Part shown: positions 25,544-34,235 of the stretch, one piece after another
Numbering within the stretch: the stretch's first letter is position 1
Layout: each line of letters starts with the position of its first letter
DNA from: Streptacidiphilus pinicola
GTDB taxonomy: Bacteria; Actinomycetota; Actinomycetes; Streptomycetales; Streptomycetaceae
Length of the DNA: 64,000 nt
Reading direction: 5' to 3'
Assembly (NCBI RefSeq): GCF_003258295.1
Contig: NZ_QKYN01000059.1
Location: forward strand, 1 to 64,000
Notes under the pieces: generated by a model
Database searches by the model: none
What the model was told of the DNA's origin: nothing
The model's input: only the letters and a program-made list of their open reading frames with translations
Made by a program: the position numbers and the translations under genes

Positions 25544-26785
25544 TTACCGCGCCGCGGCAGTGAGCGGAAGGCTGAGGCGGATCTTGAAGCCGCCGTCTGC
25601 CGTGGGGCCCGCGGCGAGGGTGCCGCCGAGGAGCGCGGCGCGTTCGCGGAGGCCGACGATGCCGTGGCCGCCGCCAGGCAACTGGAGTTGGTCGTTGAAG
25701 GCGATCGGGCCCGCCGGAGGCGCGGTGTTGGTGACGGCCACCCGCAGGCAGTCGTCGCGCAGCTCCACGGCCACGGTCGTCGCCGCGCCGGGCGCATGCT
25801 TGCGGGCGTTGGTGAGCGCCTCCTGAACCGTCCGGTACGCCGCGCGTTCGATCGGTTCCGGCAGCAGCGGGAGGGCGTCGGAGCCGTAACCGGCGAGCTC
25901 CAGGGTCGCGCCGGCCTCGGACTCCGCGACCAGGCGCGGCAGATCGGCGAGGCGGGGCTGGGGCGCGAGCTCGGTGGGGCCCGCGCCGGCCGCCCGCAGG
26001 ACGAGGATCATGCTGCGCAGTTCCTCGAGCGTGGCGACGGCCAGGCCGCGCAGCGTGCCCGCGACCTCGCGGACGCCCTCGTCCTTCGCGGTGACCTGGA
26101 GCGCGCCGGCCTGGACGGCTATCAGCCCGGCCTGGTGGGAGACCACATCGTGCATCTCACGGGCGATCCGCGCCCGCTCGCGCGCGATCACCGTCTGCGC
26201 GTGCAGCTCGCGCTCGTGGTCGCGCAGCGTGGCCAGCTCGACGATGCGGGCCTGCAGCGCCTCGCGCGTCTGCAGCAGCAACGCGAGGGCCGCGGGACCG
26301 ATGGAGAGCATGACGGCATAGATCACCCGTTGGATGTGGTCGCTGGCGGACTCGGTCAGCTCCTTGCTGATCGGCCACGGCAGGTAGAGGCCCACGCCGA
26401 CGACCGCCGCCGCGAACCACGCCTGCCAGGCGACGCGGCGCGAACGCGCGACGGTGTAGAGGGCGACCATCGAGGCGACCAGCGCCGTGCCCGCGTAGAG
26501 GCCGGGCAGCGTGCCGACCAGGACCAGCCGGGGGTAGCGGCGGCGGGCCAGCAGGACGGCGCAGGAGACCATCGAGGCCCAGAAGGTCCAGTCCTTCTTG
26601 CCCGGGTAGTTCAGGCCGGCGTCCAGGAAGGCCGCGGCCGTCAGGATCAGGGTGATCGCGGCGCTGCGGACGGGCTGCGGCAGGCGCATGACACGAGCCT
26701 TCACCCGCTGGCAGAACCTGGTGGCGCGGCTGCCGAAGGCGTGCCCGACCCGCTGACCGATCCCCCGCCCCGGCCAGTTCCTCAC
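25544..26785 (-). CDS. NarL-type two-component sensor histidine kinase
   Basis: This 413-residue membrane kinase has four to five hydrophobic helices over residues about 38-175. A short coiled linker leads to the HisKA_3 dimerisation box with H212 (IAREMHDVVSHQ). A C-terminal ATPase domain has VQEALTNARKHAP and GGHGIVGLRERAALLGG. There is no large extracellular domain, so the signal is probably sensed within the membrane. The GTG at 26785 overlaps the TGA of the response regulator gene, so the pair is translationally coupled. Ligand and target genes are unknown. The stop is followed at once by a palindromic repeat element. Confidence 0.93.
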   Translation of the reverse strand: MRNWPGRGIGQRVGHAFGSRATRFCQRVKARVMRLPQPVRSAAITLILTAAAFLDAGLNYPGKKDWTFWASMVSCAVLLARRRYPRLVLVGTLPGLYAGTALVASMVALYTVARSRRVAWQAWFAAAVVGVGLYLPWPISKELTESASDHIQRVIYAVMLSIGPAALALLLQTREALQARIVELATLRDHERELHAQTVIARERARIAREMHDVVSHQAGLIAVQAGALQVTAKDEGVREVAGTLRGLAVATLEELRSMILVLRAAGAGPTELAPQPRLADLPRLVAESEAGATLELAGYGSDALPLLPEPIERAAYRTVQEALTNARKHAPGAATTVAVELRDDCLRVAVTNTAPPAGPIAFNDQLQLPGGGHGIVGLRERAALLGGTLAAGPTADGGFKIRLSLPLTAAAR

Positions 26786-27453
26786 AGCTCGCTCTCCTCC
26801 AGCAGCCCCGCGCGCTCGGCCAGCACGGCGGCCTGGATGCGGTTGGTGACGCCCAGCTTGGTCAGCACGGCGCTGACGTAGTCCTTGACCGTCGCGGCGC
26901 CCAGGTGCATGCGCGCGCCGATCTCGACGTTGGACAGGCCGCGGCCCAGGAAGGCGAGCACCTGCCGCTCCCGCTCGGTGAGCGTGTCGACGGCGGCCGC
27001 GGCCGGGTGGCCGCCGTTGCGGCGGCTCTGGCCGAGGCGGCGCAGCACGGGCGTGGACAGGCAGCCGGCACCGGTGGAGACGGCGCGTACGGAGCGGGCG
27101 AGCACGTCCGGCTCGGTGTCCTTGAGCAGGAAGCCGCTGGCGCCCAGGCGCAGCGCCTGGTCGAGGTACTCGTCGGTGTCGAAGGTGGTGAGCATGGCGA
27201 CGTAGGGCGGGTCGGGCAGCTCACGGATGCGGCGCAGCAGGGTCAGCCCGTCGACGTCGGGCATGCGGATGTCCAGCAGGACGACGTTCGGGCGCAGGCG
27301 GCGCACCTCGGCGACGGCCTCCACCCCGGAACAGGTGCCGACCACGTCGATATCGGGAGCGTTCCCGAGAATCATGGCCAGGCCGGACCTGATCAGCGCC
27401 TCGTCGTCGACGATCACGGCTCGGATGGGACCACTCGCTTGCGTTGGAACCAC
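26782..27453 (-). CDS. LuxR/NarL-family response regulator
   Basis: This 223-residue protein has a receiver domain at about residues 10-125, with acidic pair D16-D17 and phosphoacceptor D61 in VVLLDIRMPDVDG, plus a conserved Lys in FLLKD. A LuxR-type helix-turn-helix (LTERERQVLAFLGRGLSNVE ... ATVKDYVSAVLTKLGV) is at about 155-215. It is activated by the kinase encoded immediately downstream. The start is GTG 27453 with AGGAAA upstream. No pseudo-receiver features were seen. Confidence 0.94.
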   Translation of the reverse strand: MVPTQASGPIRAVIVDDEALIRSGLAMILGNAPDIDVVGTCSGVEAVAEVRRLRPNVVLLDIRMPDVDGLTLLRRIRELPDPPYVAMLTTFDTDEYLDQALRLGASGFLLKDTEPDVLARSVRAVSTGAGCLSTPVLRRLGQSRRNGGHPAAAAVDTLTERERQVLAFLGRGLSNVEIGARMHLGAATVKDYVSAVLTKLGVTNRIQAAVLAERAGLLEESEL

Positions 27454-27665
27454 GCGCCTGTTTCCTACCTGTGTGTTCCGGCATGCGCCGACAGCGCACC
27501 TCGCGCGACCGTACCTCAGGGCACAACCTTATGAAAATCGAACCCCCGATCGGCGGTGCACCAACCGCCTGCTGGGGGTGCCGACCCCGGCTCGACCCCG
27601 ACCATGATGGCCGGACCGCACGGCAACGTGCCTGGTGGCGGGCACTACGGGGGGGTGCCCGTCCA

Positions 27666-28376
27666 TCACGGGCCGACCGTCCGCCGACGCGGAGGCGATT
27701 TCTCCGGATTCTCATTGTTCTGCCCGGATCGCCCGACCGCGCCCCGCCTTCGCGATCTTCGCAGCAGGTTCCCCGCCCACACCAGCAGCGCCCCGACGGC
27801 CAGGAACGCGAGCGTGATCAGCACCGACGAGACGACGACGTGCCCGTACCCCTTTCCGCGCGGGTCGAGGAACGGGTACGGGTACCAGTCGACGATCGGG
27901 CCGCGGATCAGCGTGTAGGGCAGGTACAGCAACGGGAAGGCCAGCCACCACAGCGCGTCCGCCCACGGCAGCGGCCGGCGCGGCGGCACGGCGAGCCAGT
28001 CGACGACGATCACCAGCGGCATCAGCCGGTGCACCACGTCGTTGACCCAGGGGATCGTGCCCAGCGCCTCGTACTGCGCGAGCGCGATGGCGTAGACGAG
28101 GCCGGTGATCGCCATGTAGAGCGTCACCGCCCCGCGCAGCAGGTCCGGCACGCCACGGCGGCCCGCCATCCCGAGGACGCCGCCGGCCAGCAGCACGAGG
28201 GTCATCGAGCAGTTGCTCAGGATGGTGAAGTAGCTGAAGAAGTTGGCCAGTGACCGGCCCGCGGTCGCCGAGTGGTAGGCCTGCACCCCGAGGGCGACGG
28301 CCGTGAAGGCGCCGAAGGCGAAGCGGATCCCGCCGACGATCCCGGGCGTCGCCCGGCCGAGTGACTGCTCCTCCAC
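27666..28376 (-). CDS. Pr6Pr-family membrane protein
   Basis: This 236-residue protein has six hydrophobic helices and the Pr6Pr/FAR-17a-like pattern: SLANFFSYFTILSN near the first loop, then WVNDVVHRLMPLVIVVDWL and LLYLPYTLIRGP, with YPYPFLD before the last helix. Conserved His and Asp lie in the central helices. Function in bacteria is unknown. The GTG at 28376 has AAGGGG upstream. The frame is open to 28703, but that part is antisense to the next gene. The C-terminus is strongly basic. Confidence 0.85.
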   Translation of the reverse strand: MEEQSLGRATPGIVGGIRFAFGAFTAVALGVQAYHSATAGRSLANFFSYFTILSNCSMTLVLLAGGVLGMAGRRGVPDLLRGAVTLYMAITGLVYAIALAQYEALGTIPWVNDVVHRLMPLVIVVDWLAVPPRRPLPWADALWWLAFPLLYLPYTLIRGPIVDWYPYPFLDPRGKGYGHVVVSSVLITLAFLAVGALLVWAGNLLRRSRRRGAVGRSGQNNENPEKSPPRRRTVGP

Positions 28377-28479
28377 CGCTGCGCACCCCTTACTCCGCCC
28401 CCACGGGTGGGAACCGTTCGTGATCTTCGGATCATCATGTCCGACGAGCGGGTCGATTCCGGTGAAGGGAGCAGCCGAC

Positions 28480-29493
28480 ATGCGGTGGTTTCGCTGGGCC
28501 GCGCGGCGCGCCGTGCTGCCGCTGCTGGCACTCGCCCTGGCGCTGCTGCCGGTCGGGCAGCTCTGGGCGGCTGCCGCCGGGCCGGAATCGGCGGGCCGCA
28601 CCCAGGGCCGCGACGCGGTCTGGCTCGGGCACGCCTGGGTCGACGGCCGCCGCACCGAGGCCGACGCGGCCGCCCTGCTCGCCCGCCTCGGCGGCGCGGG
28701 CACCGGCCACGGCGTGGGCGACCTCTACGTCCACGTCGGGCCCACCGGTGACGACGGCACGCTCGATCCGGCGCTCGCGCCGAAGGCCCGCTGGGTGATC
28801 GCGACGTTCCACCGGCTCGCCCCGGGCGTGCGGGTACAGGCCTGGCTGGGCGACGTCGTCGCCTCGGAGGGCCCCACCGGCCTCGACCTCTCCCGCGCGA
28901 CCACGCGCGCCCACCTGCTCGCCGCAGCCTCCTCGCTGCTGGCCCTCGGCTTCGAAGGGATCAACCTCGACGTCGAGCCGGTCCACTCCGGCGATCCGGG
29001 GTTCCTCGCCCTGCTCGACGGCCTGCACGCGCTGACCCGCGCGCACGGGCGCGTCCTGTCCGTCGCCGTCCCGCAGACCGACCCCCTGCCGCCGCTGCGC
29101 CTCCTCGCCGGATCGCTGACGGGCCATCCGAAGTGGTGGTCCGGCGCCTACCTGGCGGCGGTGGGCCGCCGCGTCGACCAGGTGGACGTCATGGCCTACG
29201 ACAGCGGCATGCCGCTGGGCTCCCTCTTCTCCGGCTACCTCGCCCAGCAGACCACCCTCGCCCTCGCCGCCGTCCCACCCTCCGTCGAGGTCCTCATCGG
29301 CCTGCCTGCCTACCGCGAGGACAACCTCGGTCACCACGCCTCCGCCGAGACCGTCCCCGCCGCCCTCCACGGCATCCGCTCCGGCCTTGCCGCCTTCCCC
29401 CTGCACGGACGCGCCTTCGGCGTCGCCCTCTACGCCGACTTCTCGGCCTCCGAGGCCGACTGGACCGCCTACCGGGAGGGTTGGGGCAGCTGA
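28480..29493 (+). CDS. Secreted GH18-like TIM-barrel protein
   Basis: This 337-residue protein has a Sec signal peptide: basic MRWFRWAARR, a Leu/Ala-rich core, then cleavage near AAAAG. The mature part resembles a chitinase-like barrel. The strand LGFEGINLDVEP (158-167) corresponds to the GH18 DxxDxDxE strand, with D164 and E166 in place but the first Asp missing. Later strands contain VDVMAYDSGMP and VLIGLPAY, where GH18 enzymes place substrate-binding Met, Tyr and Asp. GAAGGGA precedes the ATG. The substrate is unknown and it may bind glycans without cleaving them. It is divergent from the Pr6Pr gene. Confidence 0.72.
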   Translation: MRWFRWAARRAVLPLLALALALLPVGQLWAAAAGPESAGRTQGRDAVWLGHAWVDGRRTEADAAALLARLGGAGTGHGVGDLYVHVGPTGDDGTLDPALAPKARWVIATFHRLAPGVRVQAWLGDVVASEGPTGLDLSRATTRAHLLAAASSLLALGFEGINLDVEPVHSGDPGFLALLDGLHALTRAHGRVLSVAVPQTDPLPPLRLLAGSLTGHPKWWSGAYLAAVGRRVDQVDVMAYDSGMPLGSLFSGYLAQQTTLALAAVPPSVEVLIGLPAYREDNLGHHASAETVPAALHGIRSGLAAFPLHGRAFGVALYADFSASEADWTAYREGWGS

Positions 29494-29505
29494 GGGGTCA
29501 TCCGC

Positions 29506-30492
29506 TCACGCCGGAAGGTCGGCCAGGAAGTCCAGCAGCGCCTCGTTGACCTCGGCCGGGCGCTCCTGCTGGGTCCAGTGACCGCAGCCCGGGAGCACCA
29601 GGTGCGGCTTGAGGGTCGGGTAGAGCTGCGGGAGGGCGTCGATGACGCCCTCCATGCCGGGGAAGCTGCCGACGAGGTCGCGGTCGCCGTAGACGTAGAG
29701 GCCGGGAACCAGCAGCGGGAGGCGGTCCCAGGCGGCGGAGAGCTCCCAGTTCCGGTCGATGTTGCGGTAGAGGTTCAGGCCGCCGGTGAAGCCGTTCTTG
29801 GCGTACTCCTCCGCGAAGACGGCGATGTCGGCCGCCGTGGCCCAGGAGGGCAGCTGGCCGGTGTCGTCGAGGGCGCCGAGGAAGCTGCCGTCGGCGGGGA
29901 GCAGCGGCTGGGGAGGCTGCGGGTCGTTGCGCGGGTTGTCACCGCTCGCGCCGTAGAGGAAGGCGCGGAAGGTGCGCTCCGGGTCGGCGGCGAACTCGGC
30001 GTCGGCGACGCCGGGGCGGTTGAAGTAGTTCCAGTAGAAGCGGCCCTGGAACAGGGCGTCCATCACGGCCAGCGGCGGGGTCGCGCCCTGCCGCGGGAGC
30101 GGCGGCGTCACGCTCATGCCGACCACGCCGCGCACCAGGTCCGGGCGGAACAGCGCGGTCTGCCAGGCGACCGGGGCGCCCCAGTCGTGGCCGACGACGG
30201 CGAAGCGCTCCGCGCCCAGCTCGCGGGCCAGCATGACGACATCGCCGACCAGGTGCGGCAGCGCGTACGCCTCGACGGCCTCCGGCCGCTCGCTGCGGGC
30301 GAAGCCACGCTGGTCGGGGGCGACGGCGCGGTAGCCGGCGGCAGCCAGGGCCGGGAGCTGGTGGCGCCAGGAGTACCAGCACTCCGGGAAGCCGTGCAGC
30401 AGCACGACCAGCGGCGCGTCGGGATCGCCCGCCGCCGCGTAGTGCAGGTTGACGCCGTTGACCTGGACATCGTGGTGCTCGATCGCGAACAA
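29506..30492 (-). CDS. Alpha/beta-hydrolase, soluble epoxide hydrolase type
   Basis: This 328-residue protein (from a TTG start) has the oxyanion motif HGFPECWYSW, the DQRGFARS strand, nucleophile D103 in GHDWGA and a late GCGHWTQQERP with the catalytic His. Asp as nucleophile with a GxDWG pattern marks the epoxide hydrolase branch rather than Ser esterases. Start choice: the frame is open to 30603 with an ATG at 30534, but GAGGGGCGGGG sits just upstream of TTG 30492. A 12-bp dyad at 30516-30547 covers the ATG. The TTG start leaves the dyad in the promoter/leader. Confidence 0.85.
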   Translation of the reverse strand: MFAIEHHDVQVNGVNLHYAAAGDPDAPLVVLLHGFPECWYSWRHQLPALAAAGYRAVAPDQRGFARSERPEAVEAYALPHLVGDVVMLARELGAERFAVVGHDWGAPVAWQTALFRPDLVRGVVGMSVTPPLPRQGATPPLAVMDALFQGRFYWNYFNRPGVADAEFAADPERTFRAFLYGASGDNPRNDPQPPQPLLPADGSFLGALDDTGQLPSWATAADIAVFAEEYAKNGFTGGLNLYRNIDRNWELSAAWDRLPLLVPGLYVYGDRDLVGSFPGMEGVIDALPQLYPTLKPHLVLPGCGHWTQQERPAEVNEALLDFLADLPA

Positions 30493-30515
30493 GGCCCCGC
30501 CCCTCGTTGATGCTC

Positions 30516-30547
30516 CGTCAATCCGCTCCACCATAAGCGGATTGACG
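30516..30547. promoter_or_regulatory. 12-bp perfect inverted repeat upstream of the epoxide hydrolase gene
   Basis: Arms CGTCAATCCGCT and AGCGGATTGACG flank an 8-nt spacer. The dyad starts 24 bp upstream of the proposed TTG start, between the hydrolase gene and the pemK stop. Its length, symmetry and site suggest an operator for a substrate-responsive repressor. It could also work as a hairpin in the leader. Confidence 0.6.
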
Positions 30548-30590
30548 AAGCATGAGAACCGCGTCCAGAACCGGGGGCCGGAAGCGTGGC

Positions 30591-31073
30591 TCAGGCCTGC
30601 CAACCGTAGAGGCGCATCAACTTGGCGGCGACGAGCGTGAACCGGTCGAGGTCGAGGGAGGACGCCTCGCGGCGCATGCCGCCGGGGTGGACCCGGAAGA
30701 CGCGTTCGAGGTTGACCCAGGAGTCACGGGCGTCGCGGTCCCAGGGGCCCTGGCCGAGGGCGACCCACTCGGCGACGTCGTCGCCGGTGCTGCGGTCGTG
30801 GCGCTTGCTGGTGAGCTCGACGGCGAGCAGCGTACCCGCGTGCTCGCGGGCGACGATCAGCACCGGGCGGTCCTTGCCACGCCCGTCGCGCTCCTCGAAC
30901 GGCACCCAGGTCCAGACGATCTCGCCGGGATCCGGGTCGCCGTCGTGCCGCGGCGCGTAGCTCATGTGCACGACGCGCAGGCCGCGCGGCTCCACCTCGA
31001 TCGTGGCGGTGGAGCCGTGGCGGCCGGGATTCTCTTCGTGTTCGCTGTGGTGAGAGTCAGTCAGACCGATCAT
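30591..31073 (-). CDS. PemK/MazF-family toxin-like protein
   Basis: This 160-residue protein has the PemK/MazF core PGEIVWTWVPFEERDGRGKDRPVLIVARE, followed by AVELTSKRHD and a C-terminal helix ending KLMRLYGW. Family members are sequence-specific mRNA endoribonucleases, but this long form, with a roughly 35-residue N-terminal extension, is common in streptomycetes and usually lacks a partner. No antitoxin gene is adjacent: the downstream gene is a hydrolase and the upstream one is a YceI protein. It may be a housekeeping domesticated member (inference). Confidence 0.8.
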   Translation of the reverse strand: MIGLTDSHHSEHEENPGRHGSTATIEVEPRGLRVVHMSYAPRHDGDPDPGEIVWTWVPFEERDGRGKDRPVLIVAREHAGTLLAVELTSKRHDRSTGDDVAEWVALGQGPWDRDARDSWVNLERVFRVHPGGMRREASSLDLDRFTLVAAKLMRLYGWQA

Positions 31074-31108
31074 CCGGACAGGCTAGCGCTCACAAGCGGA
31101 GCGGGGCC

Positions 31109-31678
31109 TCAGGCCTCGGCGCTGTCGGCGTTCTTGACCAGGGAGATCTCGAACTCGAGCACGATCTTGTCGCTGACCAGGACGCCACCGGTCTCCAGCG
31201 CGGCGTTCCAGGTGATGCCGTAGTCCTTGCGGCTGATCGTCTGCTGGCCCTCGAAGCCGAGACGCTGGTTGCCGAACGGGTCGGTGGCCGCGCCCTCGAA
31301 GGAGAACGGAATGGTGACCTTCTGCGTCACGCCGCGCACGGTCAGGTCGCCGGTCAGCTCCAGGGACTCGCCGTCGAAGCTCGCCTCGGTGGAGTTGAAG
31401 GTGATCGTCGGGTGGTTGGCGACGTCGAGGAAGTCGTTGTTGCGCAGGTGGCCGTCACGGTCGGCGTTGCGGGTGTCGATGCTGTCGACGTCGATCGTGA
31501 GGTTCACGGTCGAGTCGTGCGGCTTCTCGGCATCCACCGCGACCGCGCCGTCGAAGCGGTTGAAGGAACCGCGCACCTTGGTGACCATGGCGTGGCGAGC
31601 GACGAACCCGATACGACTGTGGGCCGGGTCGATGGTGTAGCTGCCGGTCAGCTCGGGCGTGATGGTGGTGGCGCTCAT
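31109..31678 (-). CDS. YceI-family lipid-binding protein
   Basis: This 189-residue beta-barrel protein of the YceI family shows YTIDPAHSRIGFVARHAMVTKVRGSF, then FNSTEASFDGESLELTGDLTVRGVTQ and KDYGITWN. The family binds isoprenoid or amide lipids. No signal peptide is present, so this copy is probably cytoplasmic. AGGAGG lies 4 nt from the ATG at 31678. It is divergent from a MarR gene across 92 bp, a common actinobacterial pair in which MarR probably represses yceI. Confidence 0.92.
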   Translation of the reverse strand: MSATTITPELTGSYTIDPAHSRIGFVARHAMVTKVRGSFNRFDGAVAVDAEKPHDSTVNLTIDVDSIDTRNADRDGHLRNNDFLDVANHPTITFNSTEASFDGESLELTGDLTVRGVTQKVTIPFSFEGAATDPFGNQRLGFEGQQTISRKDYGITWNAALETGGVLVSDKIVLEFEISLVKNADSAEA

Positions 31679-31698
31679 GATGGCCTCCTAGTCGAAAG

Positions 31699-31763
31699 TG
31701 GTTGAACCGTCATCTACAGAGTGCACCCGCCCTGGGTGACATGTCAACCAACGGGGGTAGAAT
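31699..31763. promoter_or_regulatory. Divergent yceI/marR promoter region
   Basis: TGGTTGA (31699-31705) and TCAACCA (31744-31750) form distant inverted half-sites. TAGAAT (31758-31763) is a -10 hexamer 7 nt before the marR ATG with no Shine-Dalgarno sequence, which suggests a leaderless marR transcript. The TCAACCA half-site abuts this promoter, so MarR autoregulation is likely. Confidence 0.5.
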
Positions 31764-31770
31764 TTGTCAC

Positions 31771-32265
31771 ATGACCACGACTCCCCAGACCGAGCCCCGC
31801 TGGCTCAGCCCCGCCGAGCAGCACCTGTGGCGCACGTTCCTGCGCATGCGACAGCAGCTCGACGCGCAGCTCGCCCGACATATACAACTCGAGTCCGACA
31901 TCTCCATCGCTGACTTCTCCGTGCTGGTCGTCCTCACCGACGTGCCCGAGGGCCGGGTGCGGGTGCTGGAGCTGGCGCGCGGCCTGCAGTGGGAGAAGAG
32001 CCGCCTCTCCCACCACCTGGCCAGGATGGTGAAGCGCGGCCTGATCGAGCGCGCCGAGTGCAGTGAGGACGGCCGCGGCTCCTTCGTGCTTATCACCGAC
32101 GCCGGACGCCGAGCCATCGAGGCGGCGGCACCTCGTCATGTCGAACTGGTCCGTACGCTCTTCTTCGACCCGCTCTCGGAGGAGCAGGTCACCCAGCTGA
32201 CGCAGATCTCCGAACGGATTCTCGGTGCCATGGAGGGTTGCCCGGAGGCCCTGCCGGAAAGCTGA
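31771..32265 (+). CDS. MarR-family transcriptional regulator
   Basis: This 164-residue winged-helix protein begins with helix PAEQHLWRTFLRMRQQLDAQL. The recognition region is VLELARGLQWEKSRLSHHLARMVKRGLIER, and the wing is CSEDGRGSFVLITDAGRRAIE. A dimerisation helix closes the protein. The ATG at 31771 is chosen over the open upstream frame because TAGAAT lies 7 nt before it. The divergent yceI gene is its most likely target. No cysteine lies in the usual redox positions, so ligand sensing is likelier than thiol switching. Confidence 0.93.
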   Translation: MTTTPQTEPRWLSPAEQHLWRTFLRMRQQLDAQLARHIQLESDISIADFSVLVVLTDVPEGRVRVLELARGLQWEKSRLSHHLARMVKRGLIERAECSEDGRGSFVLITDAGRRAIEAAAPRHVELVRTLFFDPLSEEQVTQLTQISERILGAMEGCPEALPES

Positions 32266-32345
32266 ACAGGAAACCGCACGGCGGACGGACGGGACACGCG
32301 TGACCTGTGCCTCGACCGGGAAGATCCTGGAAGGGAGCGCGCAGG

Positions 32346-34100
32346 ATGGCGAGGAAGTCGACAGCGCAGCAGACGGCCACCGGGCACGTCGAGCGCGAGC
32401 GCAAGTACGAGGGGGACGCGGCAGCGGCCCTCCCGTCGCTGACCGACGCCCCGCCACCGTCCGGCAGAGCCGGCAAGGCCGTCAAGGTAGGCAAGGTAGG
32501 CAAGCCGCAGAAGGCGCTGGCCGCGCTGCGTGCCGTCGCCGCCGACACCGAGAGCCTGCGGGCCGTCTACTACGACACCCCTGACCTGCGCCTGCTGGCG
32601 CACCGGATCACGCTGCGCCGCCGCACCGGCGGCCACGACGCCGGCTGGCACCTCAAGCTCCCCACCGCGGACGGCGCCCGACTGGAGCTGGGCCTCCCCC
32701 TCGACGCCGAGACGGACCGCGCACCGAAGATCCCCGCAGACCTCCTCGCCCGCGTCCGCGCCTACACCCGCGAGGCCCGCGTCGTGCCGGTCGCCCTCCT
32801 CGCGACCGAGCGGCGCCGCACCCTGCTGCAGGACACGGACGGCCGCGTCCTGGTCGAGCTCGCCGACGACTCGGTGACAGCGCAGGCCTTGGACCCGGCC
32901 GGAGCGGTGCTGCACGAGGAGAGCTGGCACGAGGTCGAGGCCGAACTCGTCGACGGTCTCCCCGACCTCCTCGACGCCGTCGAACACCGCCTCCTCTCCG
33001 CCGGCCTCCACCCCAGCGCCAGCCCCTCCAAACTCGCCCGCGCCCTCGGCCCTCTCCAACCCGGAGGCCCAGCGCCGACCGGGCCGCAGGCCGTCGGCGA
33101 CGCCGAGGCCGGAGGTCCTGAGGGCGCCGCCGAGCGGGCCCGCCGGCCGAAGGCCGGGCGCGAGGCCGAGGCCGGGCGCGAGGCCGAGGCCCAGGCCGGG
33201 TCCCCTCAGTCCGGGCCGGAGGCCGAGTCCGGACGCGAGCCCGTGCCGGGGAGCATCGGGGCGCTGCTCGCCGCGCTGCTGCGGCAGCAGGTGGGGCAGT
33301 TGCTGGCGCAGGATGGGGAGGTGCGGCGGGATGTGCCCGATGCCGTGCATCAGATGCGGGTCTGTGCGCGGCGGCTGCGCAGCACGCTGCGGGTGCACGA
33401 GCGGCTGCTGAGGGTGGACGAGATCGCCGGGCTCGAAGAGGAACTGCGCCGGCTCGGGCACGCGCTCGGCACCGCCCGCGACCGCGAGGTCCTCGGTGAG
33501 CGTCTGCTGCGCGACCTCGACACGCTCGACCGCATCGAACGGCCCGGACCGATGCGCCGGCGGCTGCGCACCTGGTCGCGCCAGGGCTACCGGACGGCCT
33601 GGCGGCAGACCGTGCGGGAGCTGGACGGCGCACGTTACTTCGCCCTGCTCGACGCCCTCGAGGCGCTGGCCGCCGCCCCGCCGCTGCGCGGCCGGGCCGC
33701 GCGACCCGTCGCCGTGGAGGTTCGGCGACTGCTCTCCCGCGAGCAGCACCGCACCTGCCACCGGGTCGCCGAGGCGCTGGCGCTCGCGCCCGGTCACGAG
33801 CGGGACGAGGCCATGCACGCCGCCCGCCGCGCGGCCAAGCGGGCCCGCTACGCCGGGGAGGGCGCGGCGCAGCCCGGCTTCGCGGCGGCGATGAAGGCGC
33901 TGCAAGGCGTGCTCGGCGAACGCCAGGACGCCCTGATGGCCGCGCAGGCCCTCCCCTCGCTGGCCGACGCCGCCCACCGCGCCGGAGAGCCGGGCTTCGG
34001 CTACGGCGTGCTCTACGCCCGGCAGCGGGACGCGATCACCGCCGCGGACGCTGAGGTTCCGGCGCACCAGGCAGCGGCGAGTGCCCTACGGGTGAAGTGA
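32346..34100 (+). CDS. CYTH-CHAD domain protein
   Basis: This is a 584-residue fusion. The N-terminal CYTH domain (about residues 12-225) carries the metal-binding signature ERERKYEG. It also has YYDTPDLRLLAHRITLRRR and WHLKLPTADGARLE, the tunnel residues that bind triphosphate. A Pro/Ala/Glu/Gly-rich linker with repeated REAEAGREAE leads to the C-terminal CHAD domain (about 300-584), a helical His-rich fold with HQMRVCARRLRSTLRVHERLL and MHAARRAAKRARYAGE. CHAD domains bind inorganic polyphosphate. GAAGGGAGCGCAGG precedes the ATG. It probably has a polyphosphate/triphosphate role in the cytoplasm. Confidence 0.93.
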   Translation: MARKSTAQQTATGHVERERKYEGDAAAALPSLTDAPPPSGRAGKAVKVGKVGKPQKALAALRAVAADTESLRAVYYDTPDLRLLAHRITLRRRTGGHDAGWHLKLPTADGARLELGLPLDAETDRAPKIPADLLARVRAYTREARVVPVALLATERRRTLLQDTDGRVLVELADDSVTAQALDPAGAVLHEESWHEVEAELVDGLPDLLDAVEHRLLSAGLHPSASPSKLARALGPLQPGGPAPTGPQAVGDAEAGGPEGAAERARRPKAGREAEAGREAEAQAGSPQSGPEAESGREPVPGSIGALLAALLRQQVGQLLAQDGEVRRDVPDAVHQMRVCARRLRSTLRVHERLLRVDEIAGLEEELRRLGHALGTARDREVLGERLLRDLDTLDRIERPGPMRRRLRTWSRQGYRTAWRQTVRELDGARYFALLDALEALAAAPPLRGRAARPVAVEVRRLLSREQHRTCHRVAEALALAPGHERDEAMHAARRAAKRARYAGEGAAQPGFAAAMKALQGVLGERQDALMAAQALPSLADAAHRAGEPGFGYGVLYARQRDAITAADAEVPAHQAAASALRVK

Positions 34101-34235
34101 CGGGAACCGAGCTTGACCGTGACCCACCATCCGTGGAACGGCTGGTGAACTCGGGCCCGATCGGGGCATTTCTGGCTTACTGTCGCGTCACAGGCGGCGC
34201 ACAACGTGCGCCACGACGAGACACGGGAGCCTCCC

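Noticed and set aside
23891-26881. 996-codon plus-strand frame over pgi and the histidine kinase
   Set aside because: It is antisense to two well-supported genes and has no protein-like motifs.
27454-27665. Possible small gene between the response regulator and the Pr6Pr gene
   Set aside because: Short frames exist, but none has a good ribosome-binding site or a recognisable sequence; more likely promoter DNA.
30493-30603. N-terminal extension of the epoxide hydrolase frame overlapping pemK
   Set aside because: It adds residues unlike the family, overlaps the pemK stop and lacks a Shine-Dalgarno sequence, unlike TTG 30492.
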